Of a stretch of DNA of 64,000 bases, positions 35,525 to 46,636 are shown one piece after another. The position numbers were made by a program, and so were the translations under genes. The DNA is taken from NCBI GenBank assembly GCA_037954665.1, contig JBBMOL010000139.1:476232-540231 (forward strand). The letters are read 5' to 3'. The DNA is from Laguncularia racemosa. Its lineage: Eukaryota > Streptophyta > Magnoliopsida > Myrtales > Combretaceae. Position 1 is the first letter of the stretch; every line of letters starts with the position of its first letter. A model generated the notes under the pieces. The model was given only the letters and a program-made list of their open reading frames with translations. It made no database searches and had not been told where the DNA came from.

Positions 35525-37020
35525 TAAGCAAAGGAGGTAACACTCATCGAGTCAAGGATATTAAACAACAACGCTTTTTGAGAGGCAGCCCAAGTATTAA
35601 CTTAGTTTTATAATTTAGTTTAATATAATTTTTTTTTAGTTAGTTACACTTAGTTATTTAAAAAAACAAATTCACTTGATCTTTGTACCAGACAATATAA
35701 TTATAGGACACGAGAAACAAAGAAGAAAGATACACGAAAGTCTACATGCTCGTGTTTATCAACAGTGTCAAGAACCCTCTCTTTTAGAAAGCTAGAATTA
35801 AGCTTCAAGTTCAATCTAGCCTTATTAGGGAAGCATTCTATTGTTTTTTCCCATCAAGTATTTTGCTATTTTATTTTTTACATTAAGGACAATGTACCAT
35901 TTTAAGTGTGGGGGAGAGTAATATAATATAACATTCTTAATTTTTTTTTTCAACATCACAAATACTAAATAAATTTTTGCATTCATAATTTGGTGGATTA
36001 TTGAAATTTTTTTTCTTGATATATCTTTATCTTTTCATTAGTGAACTTAGAATAATTGATTATAGTTGAATCGTGTAATCTTAGTAAATCAAAATTACAT
36101 GTTATTTAGGCTTAGAATTTAGAAACTCTAAATTAGAAGGATATTACTAGTCAAGGATTGGGAATTCGAGTTTTTAAACTTATTTGGTATATACCTATCT
36201 CTTAGAAGTCTTTATGAATACTATAATCTTGAATAATTGAATTAATAAAATTTATCTTTTGAAGACTTTTCTTATAAAATAAAAATGGAACATAAAATAA
36301 ATAAAGTTCAGTAGAGAGCCTTGTTGACTTGAGCAATTAAACCTGTAGGGTGCCCTTCGGGAGATAGCACCTATTCATTGGAGTGACGAACACAAGATCA
36401 TTGGCCTAAAGCTTGATATATGTGTCAAGAGAAAATTCTGAGAAAATTGAACTAATTAAAATAAGTATGGAGTTAATGGAGGTTTAAAGGAGTATCTTAA
36501 AACCTATTAGTCTAAGATCGTCTAGTCTATGACATACTGACCAATGAATTACTTCATACAGTTATAAAAAATAAAGAAAATTAAAAAAAAAACTCATTTA
36601 ATAATCATAAAATAAAATTTAGGAAGGATTTTCAAGGGATAGTTGGAGAAAAGTTTTTGTTGGACATCATAGTACTTAAGGGGATGAAAAAGGGGAATTA
36701 TATACCTTAACTAAGTGGACAAAAATTTGAAAACTTTCTTCTTGATTGAGTAATGTTTAATACAATTTTAGGTTTGTAAATTTTTATTTAAATGGCATGA
36801 TAACTTTGGTATTGCATATATTAACTCTTAAACTCTGATTTTAGTATTTAAAGTACACTAAACATGATTGGGTGAAAATGATATTAAGGATAAATAACTT
36901 TACCATGAATGTAATTTGTTTAAGTATGAATATAGTGATTGATATTTAAGAAATTTGTCCTTGATCTTTAATGATTTATTTTTACTTAAGGACAAGTAAA
37001 GACTCAAGTGTAGGGTAATT
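35525..37020 (+). other. 3' untranslated region of the Athila-like element
   Basis: Contains TGAGAGGCAGCCCAAG (35578-35593) and AAGGACAATGTACCATTTTA then AGTGTGGGGGAGAG (35885-35920), both familiar from Athila 3' regions, and a purine-rich stretch AAGTGTAGGGTAATT just before the 3' LTR (PPT region, 37005-37019). No ORF of note. Confidence 0.65.
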
Positions 37021-38294
37021 TGATAAGGGCTATAAAATACTTATTATTTATAACACTTATAATAACCTTTTATTTAATTCTTTTACATTTTATATGAACA
37101 TTACACATAACCAATCTATATTTTGATTTCAAAGCCTTAAAAGATATGATTTATGATTTAATAGAAGAATTATATGAAATTTGAAGAAAAAAAATATCAA
37201 TTTTTGCAAGATGGAGAGACCAACATGGTGGAGGAGCATGGTTAAAGAAATCGTGCAAAGCAACCATGTCTAATAGAGCAAAACTAGTGGTATACAAGGA
37301 TGTGTAAACTAGCTGTGTAAGATCAACATGGGCACAAACACACCTGTGCTGGTGGGTGTGTTAGAGGCAAAAATCAAACAAAAAGAAACACAAGAATTAG
37401 CACACCTATATTGTATGGTGCTGTGATCATGTCGAGCCTGATGCTTATATAAAGGACAAATTCAGAGATTAGAATAGATATATTAGAATAAACGATTAGA
37501 ATAGAGGATTAGGAGAGTATTAGAGATTTTTAGTTTTTAGGTTTAATGCTTTTCTATATACATGTTTTTTATATTCTTGCTTTTAGATTTAATCTGTTGC
37601 TAGCATAAACTTTTCTTAGTACTCGGGTATGATTAACCCTAGAATTAATATGCAATTTTTTTTTTATTATTCAATAAGTTATTTATCATTCTTGTAATCT
37701 AATTATGTGTTTTTCAATGCTTTCAATTTAATATTATTAGCATATTAGTTGAAGTTTGATTTCTTATTTAGAGATTGATGGATTCTATATTAGAATAAAT
37801 CTAGCAAACTGGAAGGAGTTGTACATAATCCTAGAGATAGGGTGACGTAAATCTTTTGGATTAGGGTCAAACCTAATAGTAGAATTCATAGATCGAATGT
37901 AATGAAATTTTAGGGGTTTTAATTAAAAAGAGATTCTAATTAATCAACTTAGAATTAGGAATTAGTAGACTTGATAGAGCTATTAATTCAATTTAAGAAT
38001 TCCTACAATCCAAGAATACAATAAAGAAATTGAATAATAATTAATTAATTATATTAGTAATTATGGGGGGATTCAATATCTAGGTATAATTTTAATGATT
38101 ATCATTTTCCTTATTTTATTAGTTGTTGATTTTATTTATTCACTTAATATTCCAAATTAGGTAATAAGAAAAAGGGTAATTATTAGTAATCATAATATCT
38201 GTGAGGTTGACACTTGATATTTATATCTACTATACTATATAATTGATAGGTGCATTTGCCTACAAGTCTAAGGTAGTAGGATAGACCAATACCA
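37021..38294 (+). repeat. 3' LTR of the Athila-like element
   Basis: Starts TGATAAGGGCTATAAAATAC and ends CAATACCA. Collinear with the 5' LTR but with many substitutions, so the insertion is old. Flanking five-base words (TTTTT and TTCTC) do not give a convincing target duplication. Confidence 0.88.
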
Positions 38295-38711
38295 TTCTCC
38301 CCCACACGTGCCCTCTTTTTAACTTAAGACTTTCAATGTATAGTATACACATAAATATGTAGTTGAAATTTTTTACCTTTCTTACAAGAGCTTATTATCA
38401 GATCATTTTTTCTAGCACATGACATACAAAGTTTAGGGATGTAGAGTTGGCCACCATACAACAACAAAAAAAATAATAATAATCATGCCTTGGAGTTTGC
38501 AATCATAAAGATGCCAAATTTTGGAGAGAAATGACATAAATGTGGAAAATGCAAGGGTCATTCATAAAGAAAGTTGGTTGTTTTGGCGAGAGCACTGATA
38601 AAAGTAAAAGACTATGCCATTTGTAGCTCTATGAAGTTTCTTATCTTTATAGCAAAGTGATAGCTTCATAGTTTATGAGAAAACAATAGAGATTATGCCA
38701 TTTCCATTTCG
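38295..38711. other. interelement DNA, nothing recognised
   Basis: About 400 bases between the Athila-like LTR and the CACTA terminus, without ORF or repeat. Confidence 0.6.
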
Positions 38712-39260
38712 CACAACAAAAAATTTGATGCTTAGTGACATTTATTAAACATCACCAAAATTTAAGTAAAATTTTTCATAAGATTTATTAAAAGTCACAA
38801 TTAGTCACAAAAACTTTTTCGTAACTTTTATTAAATGTTACTAATAGACATTATAAAAGGTGCATCACATAGAGTAATTTGTGATGTTTATATAGTAAAC
38901 GTTACAAAAGACGTAAAAGTTACAAAATGATAAAATATTTGTAATGTTTAAACATCACAAATTATAAACTATATGTGATGTTTAAATGTAACCAAACAAT
39001 ATATGTAAATTTGATGACATCACACAAAATGTCATAAAAGGAATTAGATTTTGTAACATTCAAACATTACAAAAAAAAAAAAAAGAGAAAGTATTTCATA
39101 ACGTTTAAACATTACCAATGAGCCATTTTTTGTAAGTTTTAAATATTACTCAATTATAATGATTTTTTTTAATCACAAAAAATATAAAATTTAATAACAT
39201 TTAAATGTTACAAAAAACGTAAGATTTATTAATGTTTAAACATTAGAAAAAGAGTTATAT
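38712..39260. repeat. left terminal and subterminal repeat region of the CACTA element
   Basis: More than a dozen copies, in both orientations, of a word around GTAACATTTAAATGTTAC/GTGATGTTTAAAC. In En/Spm such subterminal repeats bind the TnpA-type protein. Palindromic pairing of neighbours would give strong hairpins. Confidence 0.8.
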
Positions 39261-40631
39261 TTGATGAAAGTAACAGAATAACAAGTTCAAAAATAATTAC
39301 ATAATCCTAAGTAGAAAACTTCTTTAGCTAGAATAGAATACCTATATTACATCATATAGTAAGCTAGAAAAAGCATAACAATTAGTAACATGTCGAGATA
39401 TAGCACTAATAGGAATGAAAACTTGCTCCACATAAGTGGTAAAGCACTCAAGCTTACAAGAATGCCCACACATTATTTTAACCTTGAATTTCTCAACATT
39501 AGCTTTCTTCCTTTAGTACACAAGTTATTTGAAGCCTTAGACCTCAAGCTTGTCCCATGATTTGGGCCTATGACTAACATAAAAACCTCTATTCATATAG
39601 ATGCTATTTTCTTCTCTATTCTTTCTGAATTCATTATCCTCGGCATCAATATTATCCTCAAACATCCTTCCACATGCATGAATATCAATAGATAATCCAT
39701 CTTCGTTGATGTTGTGAGCATGATTGGAATTTCCACTAACAGCTACATGCATATTCCCACTATGCTGCATCACCATTGCTTCGTCCCAGTTTGTCTAAAT
39801 ATTTGAAAACAACGCAAAAGAAACAATTGTCATATAAATAAAATGTAATTCATTCATAAACAAAGCATCTTCCTAAATATTAGAAAAAGAACAAAAATAA
39901 TTAGCAAAGGCATCACAATCATTGGGAGAAGCCATTCTGCACAAGACTAAGAAAATGACCTTTGGCAAATACAGTTTCCAACCCTAGTGATATATATGGT
40001 TCATTTAATAGCATACTTGTCAAGGCATGATTGTTTCCTTTTTCTTTAGGTACTAAAAATTATCTAGTAAATGTATCTAAACAATAAGAAGTCTAAAGAA
40101 ATGCATCTGTAGAGAACTTAGATGGATCTAACTGTAATGTGATTTTGGTACCAAAAAAAGTCTAAATGAAAATAGAAAAGCCAAAGCACAACTCTGATAC
40201 TAGAGGCCTCTGCAGAAAATTTGTGATTATAAATTTTGAAGGCTCATCTTTATCAGTTGACCTCCATGTTGAAAGCTATGTAAAGAGAGAAAGGAGAATT
40301 ACCTCAACAACTTTGATCCCAACATTTTGAATGTGATTGGTAAGATAGTTAGTTTCTTGCTGTGCAAATGAGGAAGCAGGTTTAACCTAAAAGTTCCCAT
40401 GCTACTACTTAATTCACTATTTAATAAGTTCTATATAATGGGTTGTAATCAATGTATCATCTTACATGAAAGGGAATACTAAAGTAAAAACATAGTCATG
40501 CTTTCCTCTAAAAGCTTAAACTTGTACATAAGCATGCTTTTACTTCTAAGAATAATAGTACAAAGGCAAAAGAGAAGTTTGAGCAAAAGATATTATAAAT
40601 CTCACTATTACTTTCTTTGATTTGAAATATA
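39261..40631 (-). other. CACTA interior, possible further captured pieces
   Basis: A 79-codon minus-strand ORF (39537-39776, INEDGLSIDIHACGRMFEDN) has no domain I recognise. At about 40385-40310 the minus strand is open for 28 codons (PASSFAQQETNYLTNHIQN) and runs into GAGGTAAT, a possible splice donor. These may be exons of captured genes but I cannot name them. Confidence 0.3.
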
Positions 40632-41165
40632 CAACACAAATCATCAGATTCATGTAATCACAACTTAAAAGTCATTGTCCATCTTGTGCAAATTTTATAT
40701 TGGAGATGGATGCAATGATCTCAGTGAATCAGATGGGTGAAGCCTCTTGAGCTACTATATGCTAGTAGGTTACAATGAAATGGATGGAATTCAATGAGTG
40801 TTATGACCTCCCAATTATAACAAATACATTTAAGTTCAATTATCAAGTTTAGAAGATGAATTAATAGCAAAAGATAATTTACTAGTCAAGTAAATCAACA
40901 ACATAACATACTTACTAGTCAAATCTCCCATGCTCTCTAGTTTGATGTCAACCATATTGAAACAATGGTCACTAATCTCTAGGTTCCACAAGTTAATTCT
41001 AAGATCATTTGCTAAAATGAAGGTTTCTCACTGTTAAATAATTAAAAATTCAAAGTGTTATTACAAAGCAATGTGTAAGTAATTTAAACCACCTCCTTCA
41101 CCTCCACCTCAAGGAAGATAAATGATAGTCAATACCATGAGCGATACCTCTATACCATGAGAAAA
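40632..41165 (-). pseudogene. captured exons of a PP2A B55-type regulatory subunit
   Basis: B55 subunits are WD-repeat proteins that target protein phosphatase 2A. Minus strand, in order: 41165-41110 reads AHGIDYHLSSL; 41030-40916 reads ETFILANDLRINLWNLEISD then NMVDIKLESMGDLT and meets a good donor, GTAAGTATG; 40812-40745 reads VITLIEFHPFHCNLLAYSSS; then, after what looks like an internal deletion of about 30 codons and a frame change, FTEIIASISNIKFAQDG, a stop, and LLSCDYMNL (to about 40632). The order and the exon edge after 'DLT' before 'VIT' fit the family. The rest of the protein is absent, the beta-propeller is incomplete and stops are present, so it is a pseudogene fragment inside the transposon. 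I recognise the family from DLRINLW and EIIASIS motifs. Confidence 0.78.
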
Positions 41166-41356
41166 TAGATCCTAGCTACTATAAATACCACAAAACACCT
41201 AAACTAGATTCTTTTTTATCTTCCATCAAAACTGCACTTTAATCACTAATTTTGTGTTGAGTTTTATAAAATCTTATGTGTGCTTATCTAAACATTAGTG
41301 AGAAATATAAAAGCTATAGGAAGGGGAAAAAGGAAAAGATCAAAAGCTTTTATATT

Positions 41357-41481
41357 GTACCTAATAAGTGTTGCCTCGGGTTTCCACTATTCATGAATTC
41401 ATAAATTAAAGCCATATGCTTATACTCCTCACAGTATCCAACAAGTGATACCAAATTCTTATGATGTACCATCATCAATAG
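41357..41481 (-). pseudogene. captured kinase exon of an LRR receptor-like kinase
   Basis: The minus strand is open for over 40 codons: MVHHKNLVSLVGYCEEYKH then MALIYEFMNSGNPRQHLLG. This is the beta4-beta5 to alphaD region of receptor-like kinases of the malectin-like/LRR type (usual form 'HHKNLVSLVGYCEE...LALIYEYM.NGNL..HL'). The exon edge is kept: TTATTAG followed by GTACAATA, the place where an intron follows 'HLSG' in this family. No lysine-containing VAVK exon, no HRD loop and no DFG exon could be found nearby, so it is a single captured exon. Confidence 0.8.
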
Positions 41482-41744
41482 TTATGCCTACAGTTTAATT
41501 AGATCCAATTACTCATTCGTCCATAGAATGAATTTGGTAATTATAAAATACCTTTCTCACTAAAAATTACAGATATTTGTGGTGAAAATTGGAATGATAT
41601 GGAGAAAATTAGTACGACCCTTATGCAAGGATGATATGCACAAACCAAGAAATGGTCTAAACATTTTTTCAACAACAAGAAAAAAAAAAGGATACCAGGT
41701 TAAATAAGTACAAAGATAAGATAAATCTAGGAATTCTTCGGCAG

Positions 41745-41828
41745 TGCTAACTAGTATTGTCCCCCCATCTATCTTCTTCCTTAGGGCCTGTGGGATTATA
41801 CCACTAAGGTTGTTTGAATTCAAATTCT
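41745..41828 (-). pseudogene. captured LRR exon of the same kind of receptor kinase
   Basis: Minus strand reads NLNSNNLSGIIPQALRKKI then DGGTILVS. 'LxSNNLSGxIPxAL' is the leucine-rich repeat ahead of the membrane segment in malectin-like LRR kinases. An acceptor-like CTCGTGCAAG lies immediately before it. It lies upstream of the kinase exon in the same orientation but only about 260 bases away, so the membrane and juxtamembrane exons are lost. The 130-codon ORF 41560-41952 that contains it is otherwise intronic. Confidence 0.72.
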
Positions 41829-44800
41829 TGCACGAGAGTAAAAAAGTCACCATATAAAAGGTTTTTTTTTTAAGAGTGCATGAATTACAAAAAAAAAAAA
41901 ATACTGAAGAAATTTGAATATAGTTTGCACCACATACAAAATAATATTGCATTTAAAATGTGTCTTATCCTTAAAAGTCATTATCATTATGTGTACTCTA
42001 CGTTTTTGTTTTTCCTCTCTTCCAATCTTCCCTATCCCCCTTTTCTATTCCTTTCCCATTCCATATCAACATAGGAGATTGGTATTTGAAATTCTTCTAT
42101 TGACATTTGTTATCTAATTAATTAGATTTGCTAATAGGACTTGGTTGAAGTCTTGGCCCACAAATAAAGTGCTCCAAATATAAAACATATTAAATCATTC
42201 ATTATGAAATGCCATTTTTGTTCTAAATCATCCATATACAAGATCATTTTAGGAGTATTTCATACCTTCCTACCATACTACCATATTCTGGTGCACTATT
42301 CACAAGAAAACAAAAAATATAAAGAGATGGAGAACTAAGAGAGCAAAAATAATATTAGGGAAGAGAAGAAATTGCTTGTTAACCTGGTTTAAGACCTGTA
42401 TTTTTTATTCATTGCCCTATCTTTCTATCCCAACATGAGTAATGAGTGCCTAAATCAGGAAATCAAGCCATCATCAAAGGAACCTGTATGTGAAAGGAGC
42501 TATACAAGTAATGAAGTCACCAGCACTTAAGTCCTTTAGCTTTTCAAGTTCCAAAAAGCTAGGCATAATCAAATTAGCAATAGACACTCTTGTTTGTGTA
42601 GAAGCTCTTGCCTTGCTTAGAGAAAGTGACATACTTAATGGATGAGTACAAACTATCTAACATTGGTAATCATATCTAGATGGGCAGACTACATAGCTAT
42701 ACCCCCTAGCAACTCATTCTTCAAGCAAACAAGCAATGAAATGTGATCATCATGAAATAAGAGGTCTAAATATAGTAATTCTAAACATTACATCTAATAA
42801 GTATGACATCTTCATTAGGTGAGAGCACTTTGATGATTGCAAAGAGATCAAATACCTAAAATGTGTCTATAGATGCAGCATGTGACTTGACAACAGGTGT
42901 AGATGAAACTTATAGAGCAACATCTACCTTAATTTTTTTTCTCCCCTAAATCAGTGCCTTAAACTTTACAATAAATAATGTTGATTGAATACAATGCAAA
43001 GCCTATAAAAAAGAAAACTATAAACAATTTGAACATTCCTCTTCCAACCATTCCCTCACTTCCGCTTATCTCTCTCAACATATCATCTGTTATATCAAAC
43101 ACAGGGGCTACAAATATATTCATGAATATATGCTATACACAAACATGTGTGTCATGCTTCGAATACATTCACAAATAAGTGCTATTCACATAAACATATG
43201 CATTTGTGCACCATTAGCAAAGATTTATCCATTACTAGGTACATGACATGAGTGCTCGATAGGAAAAAAGAGCGCCATACATGGATAGACTTATTCTAAG
43301 AAATTGACTAAGTGACTCGAAATAGGCCTGATGACACCACCACATAGGTCACAGGAATGAAATCATGCATGCATATCCACATAGACACATGAAGAGAAGT
43401 TCCAAGTAAGTTGTACACTTCTACTTCTTGTTCAATTTAAGTATATGGATAACTGTACTCTCAAATACTATTTTTTAATAGAAAAAGAGGATGATTGATG
43501 CTCAACATGACTACAAAAGTACTATATTTTCCTCACAAGTCTGGAAATAGCCAGACCGACCTTAACAAAGTTAAAGCCTGATGTAGTTCTAACTACCTTA
43601 AATTTCTTTGTTGGAATTAACAAAACTTGACAATATTTAAGAGAATTATAAACCCTATTTCCAACAAAGGAACATGAAATATGGAATTTTCTTAATAGTT
43701 AAGGCCCAAGAATATGAATTAGCAACTATTCACATCATGAAAGCTATATTAAACAAATAAACTAGTTTGTCACGGGACACCCAGTTCAATTACGAGCATG
43801 CCTCTCCATTAAAAAAAGAAACTTCAAGAAACAAGATTAAAAAAATTCATCAAGAGTTGTACCTTAGTTGTGTAGACCTTATCACCATTTTTGTTGATAT
43901 AACACTTAAGATACATGGCAAATAAATAGCTGATGCAAAATAACATGAAAGATAATAGGTAGAATTGGTTTTCATGAGGAATTTATATAGCAACTAAGTT
44001 AATGACTATAATGAAAACTTCAAAACATATATTGGTCCAATTAATAAATCCATTTTTTTATCTTTCTAGTAAAGTATGGCATTATCATCACTGCTAGTTA
44101 AGAAAAGAATGGGTTGAGCAAATCAATAACCTAAATAAACATTCTCTCCTGAATATATAATGCACCATATCAATTCCCATATTAAAAAAAAAAAAAATTC
44201 ATACTTAGACAAGAAAACGAACATTAAATCCAATTCACATATTAGATGCTTAAGCTCCTTCCAACCAACTGAATAGGTTGTATTACCTTTGCACTAAGAA
44301 CATTAGTTTTTTTCAAACTCCGTCCATATGTAATTATTATATATATCTAGGATATTGCTAATAGGAGAATTACCTTCTATGTAGCAAAGAGCCACATGCC
44401 ACTAGTTGTGTGTTAACCTACAAATGAAACTAAAAAAAATGAGTGTATACAAATGCCAAACCTTTTAGTTCTTTGAGTAAATGTCATAAATAAACAATGA
44501 GCAAGAACTTCATGATGGAAAACATTTTTTCATGAAATCTATAGTTTCCTTGATGGATATGTACTTTGTCATAAACCACATAAAGAAAAGTGGAAGCTTG
44601 ATTAACAAAACTCTTCAAAAACTTGTTACTAAAAAATGTGAAAACTAACAGTATGATGTGCCCAAGAATGTTGTTTACCTCATATCCATCCTTTTCAACT
44701 TTCTTAGCATCCACCATTCTACCAAGCTCTAGCAAAAGCAAATGCAAGCAACCTATATGTATATTCTTCTTCTAGGTTATTTGTTAAGACCTAACAAGGT

Positions 44801-46400
44801 GAAAAGTTATTAGTTAGTCTATCAAAAGAACTTAGTAGTGAATCAAATAGAATGCTATGTACCATTCATTAGGGGACTATAATAAAATGTGGAGCCATCA
44901 TTACTTATGAAATAGCAAAAAATTACCTTAGCTCTTTATCTTGTTGTGAACAAGTAGAATTAATTCTTTTATATAGAAATTTTCACATAATTAGTTTATT
45001 AGAAAATAGAGTTAATAAAAATACATAACTTAAGAACCAAAAAGTCTAACTAGGTTCTATTAAAGTTGTCTCAATGACACTAGTAGTTAGGCAGTCTTAC
45101 TAATTCACAATGATAAACCCAACATACGATTATTCACATATTTATAATTTTTAGTCTAAAAGAGATATATTCTCAAACATATATGAAATGGTATTAGTAT
45201 ATATAAGGAATATCTACACATGTTTCATGGTACTCCTAAAAATTTTAAGTGAAAATTAGACTTTAACTTAGGCATGTTGATAGTTGGTACCATTGAAATT
45301 TGTCTCTAGGCAAGGCAAATGCCTCTATTTTCATGGTAAATGAATTGTGGCCCATTAAGGTAGGCAATTTATCTCCTTTCCAAGACAATCTTGTCACTAG
45401 TATAGGATTCCTCCATTTTTTATTTCTTCGTCTCTTCTTTTCTTTAGTAAAAATGTGCCATATCAATTTTGCATATTTTGTGATGCAAAGACTACACAAG
45501 AGGGCAATGATCGTACCTCTGCATCTTCCAAGGAGTCACTTCCTTGATCTTCTATTTAATCTACAAGAGACCTAAATTCATCCATAGAAGTAGCTTTCTC
45601 TTGAAAATAAATAACTGCAAATTAAAACAATATACTTAAGATAATCATAATTTTTTTCAACAAATAATTATGTAAAATGATCACATCTAAACACATTTGC
45701 AACTTTAGAATCATAAGATAGAATACTTATATATATATATTCACTCAAAAGGGACTTGAGCTTGAGAGATCGATAGAAGTTGATTTGACGCTAGAGGCTC
45801 ATGCCACAAATTTGTTTTCACTTCACCAAGGCATTTTATCATACAATTTATGTGCAAAGCTTTTGCAGTTATACAAGGGAAAAAGAAACAATGAGCTAAA
45901 ACAATTTTGACACAAAGCAAAGACAAATGTCCATTGTAAAATTAAATTACATAAGGCTATTATTGCAACTGCATAAAGTCTCTTGTAGCTAGCTTATAGA
46001 TAATTTCTAAGGAATACCTCACAAAAACAGGATTGTGATTGACGTATGAGACATGGCAAACAATGTATGTCTCATGGCTAGGTTTAGAATTTCCTCTCCA
46101 ACACGACTAAGTTTAGAATTTCCTGGCTCCAAAAATTCAATTTTTGTTTTTTATTGGCCGCCAATTCTTTGACTTTCATGCTATACACTCTTTATCGATT
46201 CAAAATGAGTAGCTAGCATTACATAGAAATTTTAGTTAAACAAAAAATACATTATTAAAAGGTTATCAATGAAGCATTATGAAAAATTATAGATATATTT
46301 GAAAAGCTTTCAAATATATATGTCTATACTATTATAGCTTTATAATATAAACACATGGCTCTCAACAGGCTGTACCAGGCTCAATTCCTCATCTTCTCAT
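41829..46400 (-). other. CACTA interior with unassigned open stretches
   Basis: Minus-strand stretches that look exon-like but that I cannot name: 42640-42480 (STQTRVSIANLIMPSFLELE, then KLKDLSAGDFITC), 43115-43030 (APVFDITDDMLREISGSEGM), 44747-44484 (87-codon ORF, LLLELGRMVDAKKVEKDGYE), 45430-45263 (WKGDKLPTLMGHNSFTMKIE) and 45926-45741 (61 codons). The overlapping plus-strand ORF 45300-45575 is likely a shadow. No transposase motif seen. Confidence 0.3.
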
Positions 46401-46636
46401 AGTACATACATGTACACACACATATTTATGTGCATATATAATTTTGTTTTAATATGGGTGATTTTTATGAGACCACAAATTAAGATTTCAAAACTTTTTT
46501 TATGTTTACTTTAGAATAAATTCCACGAATCAAATTATATTTTTATGTATTTTATTTTAGTAATAAATGTCACTAATTACATATATTTTGTAACATATAG
46601 TAAATGTTACTAAAACTCATAAAAATTCTTGTAGTG
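46401..46636. repeat. right subterminal and terminal region of the CACTA element
   Basis: Contains TAGTAATAAATGTCACTAAT and AGTAAATGTTACTAAAAC, then ATTCTTGTAGTG at the end. The element terminus is the last G of GTAGTG. Confidence 0.8.

Larger units (their letters stand above)
31977..38294 (+). mobile_element. Athila-lineage gypsy element with gag and protease but no RT/integrase
   Basis: Direct repeats 31977-33233 and 37021-38294 are LTRs. The PBS, gag and protease are of Athila type. After the protease, sequence passes to the 3' untranslated region characteristic of Athila (AAGTGTGGGGGAGAG near 35905) with no RT, RNase H or integrase. Total 6.3 kb against about 10-12 kb for complete Athila elements. 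This fits a non-autonomous gag-protease derivative (as described for TR-GAG type elements), or one deletion in this copy. Gag contains several stops and frameshifts. Confidence 0.85.
38712..46636. mobile_element. CACTA (En/Spm) DNA transposon carrying host exons
   Basis: The right end reads ATTCTTGTAGTG, i.e. CACTACAAGAATTTTT on the minus strand, the plant CACTA terminus. The left end at 38712 is CACAACAAAAAATTTGATG, a diverged inverted partner. Both ends are followed inward by subterminal words such as TAGTRACATTTA, GTAATGTTTAAACATCAC and AAATGTTAC, dense at 38712-39260 and present at 46555-46636. The three-base flanks are TCG and TCA, two of three identical. Length 7925. I could read no TNP2- or TNPA-type transposase, so it looks non-autonomous. 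The interior holds pieces of at least two unrelated host genes on the minus strand. Confidence 0.8.
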
